37,946 nucleotides of DNA from Prevotella sp. P2-180 (GCF_002251435.1 NZ_NPJI01000039.1:1-37946), one strand, 5' to 3'. Counted from the stretch's first letter, positions 17,039 to 26,067 are shown. The notes: generated from the letters alone by a model not told the origin. Program-made: numbers and translations.

Positions 17039-17413
17039 TTATTTCACTGCTATCATTTCAATTTCGACAAGAGCTCCCTTAGGCAGGTCGCGCACAGCAA
17101 AGGCCGAGCGAGCCGGATAAGGAGCTTCAAAGAAACTTGCATACACTTCGTTCATGGCTGCAAAATCGGCTATGTCAGCAAGAAGGACGGTGGTCTTCAC
17201 AACCTTGTTAAGGTCTGAACCAGCCTCTTTTAAAATAGCTTGTGCGTTGAGTAACGACTGGCGTGTTTGCTCCTTTATACCACCCTCGGGAAATGCCCCT
17301 GTGGCAGGATTGATAGGAAGTTGACCTGACGCATAGATGAAGCCATTGGCTTCGATGGCCTGGCTATATGGTCCGATAGCGGCAGGCGCATTGTTTGTAC
17401 TGATTGCTTTCAT
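17039..17413 (-). CDS. ridA: RidA family enamine/imine deaminase
   Basis: A 124-residue YjgF/RidA protein that hydrolyses reactive 2-aminoacrylate-type enamines produced by PLP enzymes such as threonine dehydratase. The key residues are seen: R102 in PARSAF and E117 in VEIEMIAV, spaced as R105/E120 of well-studied RidA, together with IGPYSQAI and YASGQLP. Length and order are typical for the trimeric enzyme. The ATG is 10 bp after mntP, and queC begins immediately after its stop. The neighbours give no specific hint about the enamine source. Confidence 0.95.
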   Translation of the reverse strand: MKAISTNNAPAAIGPYSQAIEANGFIYASGQLPINPATGAFPEGGIKEQTRQSLLNAQAILKEAGSDLNKVVKTTVLLADIADFAAMNEVYASFFEAPYPARSAFAVRDLPKGALVEIEMIAVK

Positions 17414-17423
17414 AGTTTTTTTA

Positions 17424-18008
17424 TTAATTAAGTATATGAGATAATAGAACTTTCACTCCGATGAACACGAGCACGATTCCTCCGAACAACTCAGGATTGA
17501 CCTTACGGCATACCGACGCCCCAAAACGAATGCCGAGCATATTTCCCGCTATACTGAACAAGAAAGAGCCTATGCCGATAACAGCCAACGGAAACATCAA
17601 CGAACGGAATGTTTCATATCCGGTGCATGCCATGGATATTCCAACGGCAAGAGCGTCAATGCTTGTGGCTATAGCAAGGACGAGTTGGGTTGTGAGGGCT
17701 TTTGGGATAGTATCATTATGTGCGGTATCTTTGTTTATTACAGAATCGCGTATCATCCTTCCTCCCAAGAAAGCCAAAAGGCCGAAAGCCACCCAGTGGT
17801 CGATGGCCTCAAGATAGTTGCTGAACTTACTTGTGCATATCCATCCCGCCAATGGCATTGCTGCTTGAAACGCCCCAAACAACAGGCTCATACGAATCAT
17901 CAAGGCCGGCATCCAGCAGCGACATGCCACCCCGCAGACTATGGACACCGTGAAACAGTCCATGGCAAGCGCAGCCGAAAGGAGTATTATGTCAACTATT
18001 GAAAACAT
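17424..18008 (-). CDS. mntP: Manganese efflux pump MntP
   Basis: An inner-membrane protein of 194 residues with six hydrophobic segments in two inverted halves, each carrying the family's acidic motif: AMDCFTVSI with D17 near the N terminus and ATSIDALAVG in the second half. Length and pattern match MntP, which exports Mn2+ in E. coli. In many bacteria mntP is controlled by a Mn-sensing riboswitch. I see none here, as the gene is internal to the cluster, 8 bp after the TIGR02757 gene and 10 bp before ridA. Confidence 0.93.
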   Translation of the reverse strand: MFSIVDIILLSAALAMDCFTVSIVCGVACRCWMPALMIRMSLLFGAFQAAMPLAGWICTSKFSNYLEAIDHWVAFGLLAFLGGRMIRDSVINKDTAHNDTIPKALTTQLVLAIATSIDALAVGISMACTGYETFRSLMFPLAVIGIGSFLFSIAGNMLGIRFGASVCRKVNPELFGGIVLVFIGVKVLLSHILN

Positions 18009-18016
18009 TGTGAGGA

Positions 18017-18775
18017 TTATTGTTTTTGTTGTGTTACACCTAAGCCAAATAAGGCAAAATCGCCTTTCAAGGGGTCGTCGGGAAAAATCTGACGCATAAC
18101 GTCGGTAAGCCTTATGGCCGTAGACATGGTGGCTGTTTTGGCCTTCAGCAGTCCAAAGCCGACCGACTGTCGCATCACATGTACGTCCAATGGCATAATC
18201 AACGTCTTTCTGTCAATAAAGCCGCTCCACAAACCGAGGTCTACCGGGGAGTTGTCTCGCACCATCCACCGCAAAAACATGCACAAGCGTTTGCACGACG
18301 ACTTTGCATTAAGCGGAACTATGCCTTTTGACCCTTTGGCAGAGAAATATGATGTCAGGGCCTCAATGGCTGATAATGTGTCGTGAGAATGGCTATGCAG
18401 GAATCCACCCATCGAACCATATTCTGATATCATAAGCCTATAGGCCGTAAGGAAACTATTGAACATCTCATTGCTATACAGACGATAGAAACATGTGGAT
18501 TCACGAGGAACGATGTCGTTGAAAGCACCGTCTGCCACCCATTTGTACACTTCGCCACCAGAATGGTCGAGCAGCATTTTTATCTTTGGCATAAACTGCT
18601 TGCGGCTGCCATAGCTCACGGCTTGGGCGATGAAAGCCATTGTCTCTTGGTTGTCGTCGCCCTTAACCTGATGCATAAACCAGCTCGGGTCGCCTTCGAT
18701 GAAATCTTTGTTCTCGAAGCGCTCAGCATACTGTCTCAGTCTTGCAATAGTGGACTGTGGAACTATAATATTCAT
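18017..18775 (-). CDS. TIGR02757 family protein (DUF2400)
   Basis: A 252-residue cytoplasmic protein matching the TIGR02757/DUF2400 family, which is widespread in Bacteroidetes. Recognisable segments are AFIAQAVSYGSRKQFMPKI, CKRLCMFLRWMVRDNSPVDL and PLDVHVMRQSVGFGLL. The latter part resembles the helical core of HhH-GPD DNA glycosylases, so a nucleic-acid role is often suggested but not shown. The ATG overlaps the MFS transporter stop in an ATGA, giving tight translational coupling. mntP begins 8 bp after its stop. Confidence 0.85.
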   Translation of the reverse strand: MNIIVPQSTIARLRQYAERFENKDFIEGDPSWFMHQVKGDDNQETMAFIAQAVSYGSRKQFMPKIKMLLDHSGGEVYKWVADGAFNDIVPRESTCFYRLYSNEMFNSFLTAYRLMISEYGSMGGFLHSHSHDTLSAIEALTSYFSAKGSKGIVPLNAKSSCKRLCMFLRWMVRDNSPVDLGLWSGFIDRKTLIMPLDVHVMRQSVGFGLLKAKTATMSTAIRLTDVMRQIFPDDPLKGDFALFGLGVTQQKQ

Positions 18776-19950
18776 CTGTTCTTATTATTTAGAAACCAAC
18801 GATGGGTGAACAATATGTAAACCATAAGTGAGACAATTGTCAGGGCAAGAGATACGGGAAGAACGGAGTCTGACATACCGTTGAACAGAGAATATCCTAT
18901 GCCAACGCCCAGGGCGATTCCCGACTCCCAGCCAAGTATATATGTACTCTGCGACGTGCCTCTCTGACAGTGTCGGCTGAGTTTAATAAAAAACAACAGG
19001 AACCGCGCACCCACTATTCCCATACCCATGCCTATCATGGTGGGGGCGGCATAGTTGACTATCAACGCGTGACGGGTTATCATCAGCAGCAGCGCAGCCC
19101 CGATAAGTATTAGTCCTGTAACCACCTCGCTTTTCAGTTCTGCATTGACAAACACGAAACGCTCTGACATCAACGCCAGAAAAAAACCTACCATCACCAT
19201 TCCGTAAAAGGTGTACTCCAGTTCTACAGACATTATTAGTCCGACTGCAGTGGAAATCATCAGGATATTGACAAACAACGGGAAACCGTGGGTAAGGAAA
19301 AAACGGTCGAGACTGAACACGGAGACATTGTCTTCGGGTGCCCTGAACGGGAAGTCGACCATGCAAATGAATATTACGGCGAGAAGGCAAAAAGCCACGG
19401 AACTAACCAAGACTCCACCGAAACCGAAATAATAATTGGTCAAAATCCCCATGAGAGGTCCGAGGGAAAAGGCAAACCGTGCAAACCACGACGTGCTGTG
19501 ATTGGCCTCGGTGCGCTGGAACGACTCGCTGGTATCCACTATCAGAGTGCTTGACAAGACCATCTTTGCCAGTCCGAACACGGCACCCAACAGGAAGCGC
19601 TGGAAAATGATGGCCCATACGTCTACCATCGTGATATGATTGTCGTGAAGGTAGAAGATGACCGAAATGAGCACTGCCATCAGTAATATGGAGAAGACAC
19701 AGACCTTATTCCGGCGATAGTGTTGTACCAAGAATGAGCAGAAACATCCGAAAAAGTACAGGCCAAAGGCAAACGCTCCCATTGACACTCCTGTATAGAA
19801 CGAAGAAAAGTGCTCATATTGCATAAGCCACGAGGGCATAGTAGGCACAAGGGCGTATACACTCATAGTGACAAAGAGGTTGGCAAACGACAGCAACCAG
19901 AACCCTTTATGCCACAAGGTGATATGTACAGGAGTGTTTTGAGTGTTCAT
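18772..19950 (-). CDS. Major facilitator superfamily transporter
   Basis: An inner-membrane transporter of 392 residues with about twelve hydrophobic segments and a charged central loop (FPFRAPEDNVS near 205). It has an MFS-like first-loop glycine-rich stretch (GVSMGAFAFGLYFFGCF). The substrate is not evident. The start is the ATG at 19948-19950, which shares one base with the panB stop (TGATG); a TTG one codon earlier is less likely. It ends in an ATGA overlap with the TIGR02757 gene. Its place next to panB could hint at pantoate or pantothenate export, but that is only a guess from position. Confidence 0.85.
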   Translation of the reverse strand: MNTQNTPVHITLWHKGFWLLSFANLFVTMSVYALVPTMPSWLMQYEHFSSFYTGVSMGAFAFGLYFFGCFCSFLVQHYRRNKVCVFSILLMAVLISVIFYLHDNHITMVDVWAIIFQRFLLGAVFGLAKMVLSSTLIVDTSESFQRTEANHSTSWFARFAFSLGPLMGILTNYYFGFGGVLVSSVAFCLLAVIFICMVDFPFRAPEDNVSVFSLDRFFLTHGFPLFVNILMISTAVGLIMSVELEYTFYGMVMVGFFLALMSERFVFVNAELKSEVVTGLILIGAALLLMITRHALIVNYAAPTMIGMGMGIVGARFLLFFIKLSRHCQRGTSQSTYILGWESGIALGVGIGYSLFNGMSDSVLPVSLALTIVSLMVYILFTHRWFLNNKNR

Positions 19951-20771
19951 CAATAGGATTCTTTTTCGTTTGGAAAGTCACAGTTCTTCACGTCTTCGAC
20001 ATACCTGCCGATGGCAGATGTCATGATCTCGTTGAGATTAGCGTAGCGACGGAGAAACCGAGGAGAGAAACCACGTGTTTTACCCAACATGTCGTCAACT
20101 ACAAGTATCTGTCCGTCAGTTCCATTACCAGCGCCAATGCCTATTGTCGGAACCCATATGGCTTCCGACACTTCCCGTGCTAGTTTTGCCGGCACTTTTT
20201 CCAGCACAATGGCAAAACAACCGGCATCGGCAAGTGCTATTGCATCGTTCTTCAGTTTCGCCGCCTCTGCCTCGTCCTTTGCCCTCACGGAATATGTGCC
20301 AAACTTATTGATGCTTTGAGGAGTGAGACCGAGATGTCCCATTACCGGAATGCCGGCATCAAGTATACGTCTGACAGTATCGAGAATCTCTACCCCACCC
20401 TCAAGTTTCAGGGCGTCACAGCCACTCTCTTTCATTATCCTTATCGCATTCCTTACGCCGTCGACACAGTCAACCTGATAGCTTCCGAAAGGCATGTCAC
20501 ACACCACGAGAGCCCGTTTTACGGCACGTGTAACCGACTTTGCGTGATATATCATCTGGTCGACCGTAATAGGAATGGTGGTAGAGTTTCCGGCCATCAC
20601 GTTTGAGGCAGAGTCGCCCACGAGTATTCCGTCTATGCCAGAGGCATCTACTATTTGGGCTGTAGTGTAGTCATACGAGGTGAGCATGGATATTTTCTCA
20701 CCTTTTTGTTTCATTTCTATAAAACGATGCGTAGTTACTTTGCGCATGTCGCTTGATAAATAACCAGACAT
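19950..20771 (-). CDS. panB: 3-methyl-2-oxobutanoate hydroxymethyltransferase
   Basis: The first committed enzyme of pantothenate synthesis, transferring a hydroxymethyl group from 5,10-methylene-THF to ketoisovalerate to make ketopantoate. At 273 residues it is normal length. Signature segments are [29 protein letters not shown] with the metal-site aspartate, [11 protein letters not shown], and the later [24 protein letters not shown]. It starts 4 bp after the HAD phosphatase and shares a base with the MFS gene, so it is internal to the operon. panC, panD and panE are not in the window. Confidence 0.97.
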   Translation of the reverse strand: MSGYLSSDMRKVTTHRFIEMKQKGEKISMLTSYDYTTAQIVDASGIDGILVGDSASNVMAGNSTTIPITVDQMIYHAKSVTRAVKRALVVCDMPFGSYQVDCVDGVRNAIRIMKESGCDALKLEGGVEILDTVRRILDAGIPVMGHLGLTPQSINKFGTYSVRAKDEAEAAKLKNDAIALADAGCFAIVLEKVPAKLAREVSEAIWVPTIGIGAGNGTDGQILVVDDMLGKTRGFSPRFLRRYANLNEIMTSAIGRYVEDVKNCDFPNEKESY

Positions 20772-20775
20772 ATTA

Positions 20776-21435
20776 TTATAATTTTGAAATCAATGTTTTA
20801 CAATCGTTGAATCCGAAAGCCGTATAATCGCTAATTACAATATCCGAATACTTTGCTATGGCTTCCTTGCTATTGGTGGTTGACAGTCCCACCACTTTCA
20901 TTTCGGCGGCCTTTCCCGACTTCAGACCGTTGAAGCTGTCTTCAAACACTATGCACTCTTCTTTCTGAACGTCAAAGCGTTGTGCGGCCTTTATATAACA
21001 GTCTGGATCGGGCTTGCTGCGTTCAAAATCCTCGGAAGTGAGAATAGCGTCGAAAAGCCCTCTAAACCCTTCACACTTTTGAAAGACAGAATTCATCTTG
21101 TCGAGATTCGAACTCGTCACTACGGCTGTCTTTATTCCGTTAGAACGCAACTCTTTTACAAACCGTTCAAAATCCTTAACATAGATGAAGTCCATTGTCT
21201 TTTCAAACGCGTTTAATCGTTCTATGATAAGACTTTGTTTTGAAGCCAGTTCTCCACCAAAATAGTTTTCCAATATCTCACACAACGTCTGTCCCTTTAT
21301 TGCATGTTCAAGACCTGGATAATCAGGACGGAACTCACGGCATTGTGCGCCCCAAAATTTTGTATACTGTGGTTCTGTATCGAACACCACCCCATCCAAG
21401 TCGAAAAGGGCAGCCTTAAACTGTTTTGTTTCCAT
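20776..21435 (-). CDS. HAD-IA family phosphatase, beta-phosphoglucomutase-like
   Basis: A 219-residue cytoplasmic HAD hydrolase. Motif I is [11 protein letters not shown] near the N terminus, motif II is the Ser in AVVTSSN, the conserved Lys is in SKPDPDCY, and motif IV is [12 protein letters not shown]. The small cap lies between motif I and II, as in the pgmB/Gph group. The actual substrate cannot be told by eye. The chosen ATG (21435) follows the promoter by about 20 bp, and an upstream in-frame start would lie on the promoter itself. It is the first gene of the cluster with panB, MFS, TIGR02757, mntP, ridA and queC. Confidence 0.9.
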   Translation of the reverse strand: METKQFKAALFDLDGVVFDTEPQYTKFWGAQCREFRPDYPGLEHAIKGQTLCEILENYFGGELASKQSLIIERLNAFEKTMDFIYVKDFERFVKELRSNGIKTAVVTSSNLDKMNSVFQKCEGFRGLFDAILTSEDFERSKPDPDCYIKAAQRFDVQKEECIVFEDSFNGLKSGKAAEMKVVGLSTTNSKEAIAKYSDIVISDYTAFGFNDCKTLISKL

Positions 21436-21453
21436 TTCAATGATTTTTGGGTG

Positions 21454-21484
21454 CAAAAGTAACACTTTTTTGTCACTTGGCAAA
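21454..21484 (-). promoter_or_regulatory. Promoter of the seven-gene cluster
   Basis: On the minus strand TTTG (21481-21484), a 19-bp spacer and TACTTTTG (21454-21461) followed by C match the Bacteroidetes consensus fully. The -33 box lies 18 bp past the stop of the membrane-protein gene, whose own transcript may read into it. Confidence 0.7.
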
Positions 21485-21501
21485 ATCTTTAGCCCAAAAT
21501 G

Positions 21502-22125
21502 TCATCTTATTAACATCTTTATGACTGAATAGCAATGCAACACCAGCATCACAAGTAATATATAAGGTGAAAAACGGCTTATTCCGTCGAAAAAACTGTT
21601 GAACACCTTTGTCACCGAATCGTATGTCCCCCTTATTATTCCATAAACGACAGACACAAATGTGGCCCACAGACACAATAACGGGAACGTGGCGAAATAT
21701 AACGGCGAGCCATAGACACTTCCTGTCACACTCAGTAAGAGTGATTCCGGCAAGAAAAGCAAAACTATGAGGAAAAGCAAAAAAATCATCGACATGGCAG
21801 CGGCTGTCCTCAATCCCATCCGCTCCCGATACATCAGCTGCCTCTTTGCCTTTCCGCCGGATGGAGACAGGGAACGAATGGCGTCGGCAAGACCGCTTCC
21901 TTTCAACCCTCCGTAAGAAACGGCAACAAGCAAGACTGCCACAAGCCAGTCGGAAGCCATGACCGACATCATGTTTCTGAACATCCAGCGTATGCTCTCG
22001 CCCAGAAACGGATTGTTAAACCACCCTAATGGAGCTATTGACCCTGATATCCATGACAACAAGATGACTATCATCTCCAGGATCACAACACCAAGACACA
22101 GTCGGGCGACAACCTTATTTCTCAT
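21502..22125 (-). CDS. Half-size AbgT-like membrane protein
   Basis: A 207-residue inner-membrane protein with about five hydrophobic segments (roughly 8-28, 57-77, 108-130, 142-165 and 187-205). Two stretches resemble the AbgT family of p-aminobenzoyl-glutamate transporters: GGLKGSGLADAIRSL, similar to the GxGxxExSGLxxAxxR pattern, and VYGIIRGTYDSVTKVFNSFF, similar to the VYGIxxGTxxSxxDV region. AbgT proteins have about 500 residues, so this corresponds to less than half of one. No frameshifted remainder lies downstream before the next promoter. The ATG overlaps the response-regulator gene by 11 bp, so the two are coupled. The family call is from pattern memory only; it may be a distinct small family. 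Confidence 0.6.
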   Translation of the reverse strand: MRNKVVARLCLGVVILEMIVILLSWISGSIAPLGWFNNPFLGESIRWMFRNMMSVMASDWLVAVLLVAVSYGGLKGSGLADAIRSLSPSGGKAKRQLMYRERMGLRTAAAMSMIFLLFLIVLLFLPESLLLSVTGSVYGSPLYFATFPLLCLWATFVSVVYGIIRGTYDSVTKVFNSFFDGISRFSPYILLVMLVLHCYSVIKMLIR

Positions 22126-22840
22126 CGGGGTGAAGATTTTCGATGTCGATAATGTTCAGTTCCAGTGCCCTGACAGCAAGCCTGGTGGCATTCACGCTCA
22201 TGGTGCCATTACCTTCGGGAAAGAGTTTTTGAACCAATTCGTTCTGTCTTTTTTCAAGGCTTTTCACACCAAAGGGCATACCTCTGAGGGAAGCTATTTG
22301 GTCTTTGGTATAGCCCAAGGCAAGATGGCGGAGGAAACGCTCGTCGTATTCGTCTATCTCATAGTCGAGCAGAGCCTCTTGTCTTGCACTTTGCCGGCTT
22401 ACGGTTTTTTTGAACACGTCAACAATACGTTTTAGAATAGGTTCGTTGAAAACCAGGTATTTGCCGCCCATCACGCTGTCAACGTCAGCTCGCGTAAGCA
22501 GTTCTCCGCTTTTCAGTATTATGCCGTCGGCACCAGCGTCAAGCACGTCGACCCATAGTTTCTCGTTCAGAATCTCTCCAGTGAAAATCAGCACCTTCAC
22601 ATCCTTGTATGCCTCTTTTGTATGTCGGCATATTTCAACACCGACAGTTGTCGACCCGCCTAACCCAAGGTCAAGCAGCACGAGGTCGGGCAATTGCTGC
22701 TTGATTAATCTCCAGTATGAAGAGTCAGAATCAGCCGTGCCAATGATTTCGGCTTCCGGAATGTCGTTTCTGATTATTCCTTCAGTGCCTTTCAGTTCCA
22801 ACGGCACATCCTCTACAATAATAACCTTAAAATTCGTCAT
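22115..22840 (-). CDS. Response regulator, receiver plus HTH
   Basis: A 241-residue protein. The receiver domain (about 1-125) has the acidic pair E10-D11, phospho-acceptor D57 (LLDLGLG), T87 (FTGE) and K110, all as expected for an active receiver. After a linker, a LuxR-like helix-turn-helix lies at about 165-230 (FLRHLALGYTKDQIASL, then a recognition-helix-like VKSLEKRQNELVQ). No histidine kinase is present in the window, so the partner is unknown. It overlaps the membrane-protein gene by 11 bp and is transcribed divergently from moxR. The target genes cannot be inferred from sequence. Confidence 0.88.
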   Translation of the reverse strand: MTNFKVIIVEDVPLELKGTEGIIRNDIPEAEIIGTADSDSSYWRLIKQQLPDLVLLDLGLGGSTTVGVEICRHTKEAYKDVKVLIFTGEILNEKLWVDVLDAGADGIILKSGELLTRADVDSVMGGKYLVFNEPILKRIVDVFKKTVSRQSARQEALLDYEIDEYDERFLRHLALGYTKDQIASLRGMPFGVKSLEKRQNELVQKLFPEGNGTMSVNATRLAVRALELNIIDIENLHPDEK

Positions 22841-22883
22841 AAATATAAACGGAGTTATTGTATTATATTATTTTTGTCGGTGG

Positions 22884-22915
22884 CAAAGGTACGAATAATT
22901 ATTCTAACTTCCAAA
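22884..22915 (-). promoter_or_regulatory. Promoter of the response-regulator gene pair
   Basis: On the minus strand TTTG (22912-22915), 20 bp and TACCTTTG (22884-22891) match the Bacteroidetes consensus. The ATG follows about 44 bp later. The sequence between here and moxR at 23085 is A/T-rich with no ORF of note. Confidence 0.65.
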
Positions 22916-23028
22916 AAAACCAAGCCTCTACTTGCATATAACACCAAAAGTTTCTTAAATTATCTTTCAATAACATGGCAATTAATATTTTTTAGACAGA
23001 ATCATGCCATTTTTTCCTATTTCTTGGT

Positions 23029-23036
23029 TAATTTTG
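23029..23036 (+). promoter_or_regulatory. Promoter -7 box for moxR and the bat operon
   Basis: TAATTTTG followed by C fits TAnnTTTG and lies 48 bp before the moxR ATG. No good TTTG is found 19-21 bp upstream, so the -33 element is weak or another factor may help. No second convincing promoter is seen up to nadE. Confidence 0.5.
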
Positions 23037-23084
23037 CAGCCAAAATGGAAATTTGAAGATAAAATAATAATAGGAACAATAATT

Positions 23085-24080
23085 ATGGCAGAAGCTATTG
23101 ACATTCGCGAATTGAATATTCGCATTGAACAACAAAGCGCATTTGTAACTAATCTGACCACAGGTATGGACAAGGTCATCGTTGGTCAGAAACATCTTGT
23201 GGACTCTTTGCTTATTGGACTGCTTAGCGACGGGCACATATTGCTCGAAGGTGTCCCCGGACTGGCAAAGACACTTGCTATTAAGACCTTGTCGCAACTT
23301 ATTGACGCTGATTTCAGCCGCATACAGTTTACTCCCGACCTTCTTCCCGCCGACGTAGTAGGCACCATGATTTACTCTCAGAAAGACGAGAAGTTCAATG
23401 TAAAGAAAGGTCCTATTTTCGCTAACTTCGTGCTTGCTGACGAAATAAACCGCGCTCCGGCTAAGGTACAAAGCGCACTGCTGGAAGGCATGCAAGAAAA
23501 GCAGGTCACCATAGGCAACCAAACATTCACCCTGCCTAACCCATTCCTCGTAATGGCTACACAGAACCCCATCGAACAAGAAGGTACATATCAGCTGCCA
23601 GAGGCGCAGGTTGACCGTTTCATGCTGAAGGTTGTCATCGACTACCCCACTCTTGAAGAAGAAAAACGAATCATACGTGAAAACATCACAGGAAAGATGC
23701 CCGAGGTTCGTCCGGTAACCACCACCGACGAGATCATAAAGGCAAGAGACGTGGTTAGAAGCGTTTATATTGACGAGAAAATCGAGCAGTATATTGCCGA
23801 CATCGTATTCGCCACCCGCTATCCGGAACGTTATGGACTGAAGGACATGAAATCGCTCATCTCCTTTGGCGGAAGTCCGCGAGCCAGCATCAGTCTGGCA
23901 AAGGCCGCCCGTGCATACGCATTTATCAAGCGTCGTGGTTATGTAGTGCCAGAGGATGTCAGGGCAGTGGCACACGACGTGCTTCGCCATCGTATAGGAC
24001 TGACCTACGAGGCAGAGGCAAGCAACGTGACCAGCGAAGAAATCGTTAGTAAGATTATTAATAAGGTTGAAGTGCCATAA
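23085..24080 (+). CDS. MoxR family AAA+ ATPase
   Basis: A 331-residue cytoplasmic AAA+ ATPase. Walker A is GVPGLAKT at 56-63, Walker B with VLADEINRAP is near 115-125, sensor 1 is ATQNPIEQEGTYQLPEAQ and the arginine-finger region is DRFML. Length and signatures match MoxR. MoxR proteins act with von Willebrand A-domain partners as chaperone-like assembly factors, and in Bacteroidetes they lead the bat operon. The ATG at 23085 is where homologues start; an in-frame ATG at 23004 precedes the -7 box. The DUF58 gene shares one base with its stop (TAATG), so expression is coupled. Confidence 0.95.
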   Translation: MAEAIDIRELNIRIEQQSAFVTNLTTGMDKVIVGQKHLVDSLLIGLLSDGHILLEGVPGLAKTLAIKTLSQLIDADFSRIQFTPDLLPADVVGTMIYSQKDEKFNVKKGPIFANFVLADEINRAPAKVQSALLEGMQEKQVTIGNQTFTLPNPFLVMATQNPIEQEGTYQLPEAQVDRFMLKVVIDYPTLEEEKRIIRENITGKMPEVRPVTTTDEIIKARDVVRSVYIDEKIEQYIADIVFATRYPERYGLKDMKSLISFGGSPRASISLAKAARAYAFIKRRGYVVPEDVRAVAHDVLRHRIGLTYEAEASNVTSEEIVSKIINKVEVP

Positions 24081-24949
24081 TGGATACTCAAGAGATACTT
24101 CAAAAGGTAAGAAAGGTTGAGATAAAGACACGCCGACTTAGCGCCAACATCTTTGCCGGACAATATCATTCCGCATTCAAAGGAAGGGGAATGGCGTTCA
24201 GCGAAGTGCGCGAATACCAGTTTGGCGACGACGTGCGCGACATCGACTGGAACGTCACCGCACGTTTCAACCGCCCTTACGTGAAAGTATTCGAGGAGGA
24301 GCGTGAACTTACGGTGATGCTGCTCATTGATGTCAGCGGTTCGCTAGACTTTGGAACAGAAGTACAGACCAAATGCGACATGGTGGCAGAAATAGCCGCA
24401 ACACTCGCCTTCAGCGCCATTCAGAACAACGACAAGATCGGGGTCATCTTCTTCTCCGACAAGATTGAGAAATACATTCCACCGAAAAAGGGCAGAAAAC
24501 ATATACTCTATATCATTAGGGAAATGCTCGACTTCAAGCCCGAAAGCCGAAAGACAGACATTAAGCAGGCACTGGAATTTCTCACCAGCGTAAGCAAGCG
24601 TCGTTGCACTGCATTCATACTTAGCGACTTTTATGTGCGACAGGACTTTGAACAAACCCTCATCATCGGCAACCGCAAGCACGACATCGTGGCTATACAG
24701 GTTTACGACAGAAGGGCAAAGGAACTGCCCGATGTCGGACTCATGAAGGTGGTGGACTCTGAAACGGGTTTCGAACAGTATATTGACACTGGCAGCAAGA
24801 AACTCCGCATGGCTTACTCCCGATACTGGAACAACCGCCAACAGTCTCTTTGTGAAACATTCAGCAAGAGCAATGTTGACCACATATCAATTTCCACTGG
24901 CGAAGATTACGTGAAATCGCTGATGATACTCTTCAAGAAAAGGAGTTGA
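24080..24949 (+). CDS. DUF58 domain protein
   Basis: A 289-residue soluble-looking protein. The DUF58 signature YQFGDDVRDIDWNVTAR is at 46-62, preceded by GRGMAFSEVREY. A von Willebrand A-like fold follows, with a metal-site pattern DVSGS at 84-88. DUF58 proteins almost always follow moxR, and here they share a base. It has no signal peptide or membrane span, so it may be cytoplasmic and bridge MoxR to the membrane Bat proteins; that is inferred from the gene order. The next gene begins 47 bp later with a TTG. Confidence 0.93.
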   Translation: MDTQEILQKVRKVEIKTRRLSANIFAGQYHSAFKGRGMAFSEVREYQFGDDVRDIDWNVTARFNRPYVKVFEEERELTVMLLIDVSGSLDFGTEVQTKCDMVAEIAATLAFSAIQNNDKIGVIFFSDKIEKYIPPKKGRKHILYIIREMLDFKPESRKTDIKQALEFLTSVSKRRCTAFILSDFYVRQDFEQTLIIGNRKHDIVAIQVYDRRAKELPDVGLMKVVDSETGFEQYIDTGSKKLRMAYSRYWNNRQQSLCETFSKSNVDHISISTGEDYVKSLMILFKKRS

Positions 24950-24996
24950 GACGGTATTAGATATTATGTGTTTATCATACAATTATTGAAACGGTT

Positions 24997-26067
24997 TTGA
25001 AACGTATTTTTATTTTTATTATACTGACAGTCTGCGCATTGGCTTCTATGGCTCAAGTAAGCGTAGAAGCAAAGATAGACTCGCTCGAGATGGTTATCGG
25101 ACAGCAGACTGACGTCACCGTGACAGTCACGGCAAAGGAGGGCGACCAAGTGGAGTTTCCTAACTTCAAACCCCTTCAGCAAATCATTCCGGGAGTGGAG
25201 ATTGTTGAGTCCGGACCGATGACCACCAGCGGCAAATCTGACGGCAGCTGCCTTTTCCAACGCAATTATACTCTCACCTCGTTCGACGGCAAGCTTTACT
25301 ACCTGCCGCCCTTTGCAGTGAAGGTGAACGGAAAGGAATACAAAAGCAAAAGCCTTGCCCTGAAGGTGCTGGAGATAGAGGTGGACACTACCAACGTTGA
25401 CAAATTCTTCGGACCCAAAGACGTACAGGACAATCCGTTCAGTTGGCAGGAATGGAGCGTTATCTTCTGGCTCAGCCTGATTATGCTCGCAATGATTTCC
25501 ATCACATACTATCTATATCTACGCCTGCGCGACAACAAGCCCATCGTGGCAAAGATAAGAATAATTAAGCGACTATTGCCACATCAAAAAGCCATGAAAG
25601 AGATTGAGGCAATAAAGGCTGACAAGATGGTGATGTCGGAAAACCAAAAGGAATACTATACCAAGCTCACTGACACGCTGAGGAAGTATATAGAAGAACG
25701 ATACGGATTCAGGGCCATGGAGATGACCAGCAGCGAGATCATTGACCGACTGACAGAGACACAAGACAGCCAGGCCCTTGACGAGCTCCGACTGCTTTTC
25801 AATACAGCCGACTTGGTAAAATTCGCGAAATACTCCACACTCATCAACGAGAACGACATGAACCTCGTGAATGCCATTGAGTTCATCAACAAGACAAAAG
25901 TTGAGAACCAAGTGGAAGAGATTGTGGAAAAGCCGCAAATGACCCAGGAAGAGGTACGCTCGGTAAAAACACGACGCACACTGAAAATCATAATCGTGGC
26001 TCTCGCCGTCGCTTCGGCTGCCATTCTCATATTTGAGATATACTCGCTTTACAACCTTGTATCGTGA
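24997..26067 (+). CDS. DUF4381-like Bat operon membrane protein, TTG start
   Basis: A 356-residue envelope protein. It has an N-terminal signal peptide (MKRIFIFIILTVCALASMAQ), an extracytoplasmic beta-rich domain (about 20-150), a membrane segment near 154-175, a charged cytoplasmic domain with KEYYTKLTDTLRKYIEERYG, and a final hydrophobic segment near 330-350. This layout and position fit the DUF4381-like gene of bat operons. The start must be the TTG at 24997: codons back to the in-frame TAG at 24958-24960 contain no ATG, and starting any later would destroy the signal. It follows DUF58 by 47 bp and precedes batA by 44 bp. Confidence 0.85.
   Translation: MKRIFIFIILTVCALASMAQVSVEAKIDSLEMVIGQQTDVTVTVTAKEGDQVEFPNFKPLQQIIPGVEIVESGPMTTSGKSDGSCLFQRNYTLTSFDGKLYYLPPFAVKVNGKEYKSKSLALKVLEIEVDTTNVDKFFGPKDVQDNPFSWQEWSVIFWLSLIMLAMISITYYLYLRLRDNKPIVAKIRIIKRLLPHQKAMKEIEAIKADKMVMSENQKEYYTKLTDTLRKYIEERYGFRAMEMTSSEIIDRLTETQDSQALDELRLLFNTADLVKFAKYSTLINENDMNLVNAIEFINKTKVENQVEEIVEKPQMTQEEVRSVKTRRTLKIIIVALAVASAAILIFEIYSLYNLVS

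Noticed and set aside
17424..18008. Mn-sensing riboswitch before mntP
   Set aside because: mntP starts 8 bp after the previous gene, leaving no room for a leader.
19951..19953. TTG start of the MFS transporter
   Set aside because: An ATG follows immediately and shares a base with the panB stop, a common coupled arrangement, so the ATG is the better start.
21436..21501. Second half of a broken AbgT transporter
   Set aside because: Only 66 bp separate the membrane-protein stop from the next gene and they hold a consensus promoter, so there is no frameshifted remainder here.
23028..24131. Minus-strand frame of 367 codons opposite moxR
   Set aside because: It spans a clearly conserved AAA+ gene on the plus strand and continues into DUF58; it has no promoter or domain of its own.
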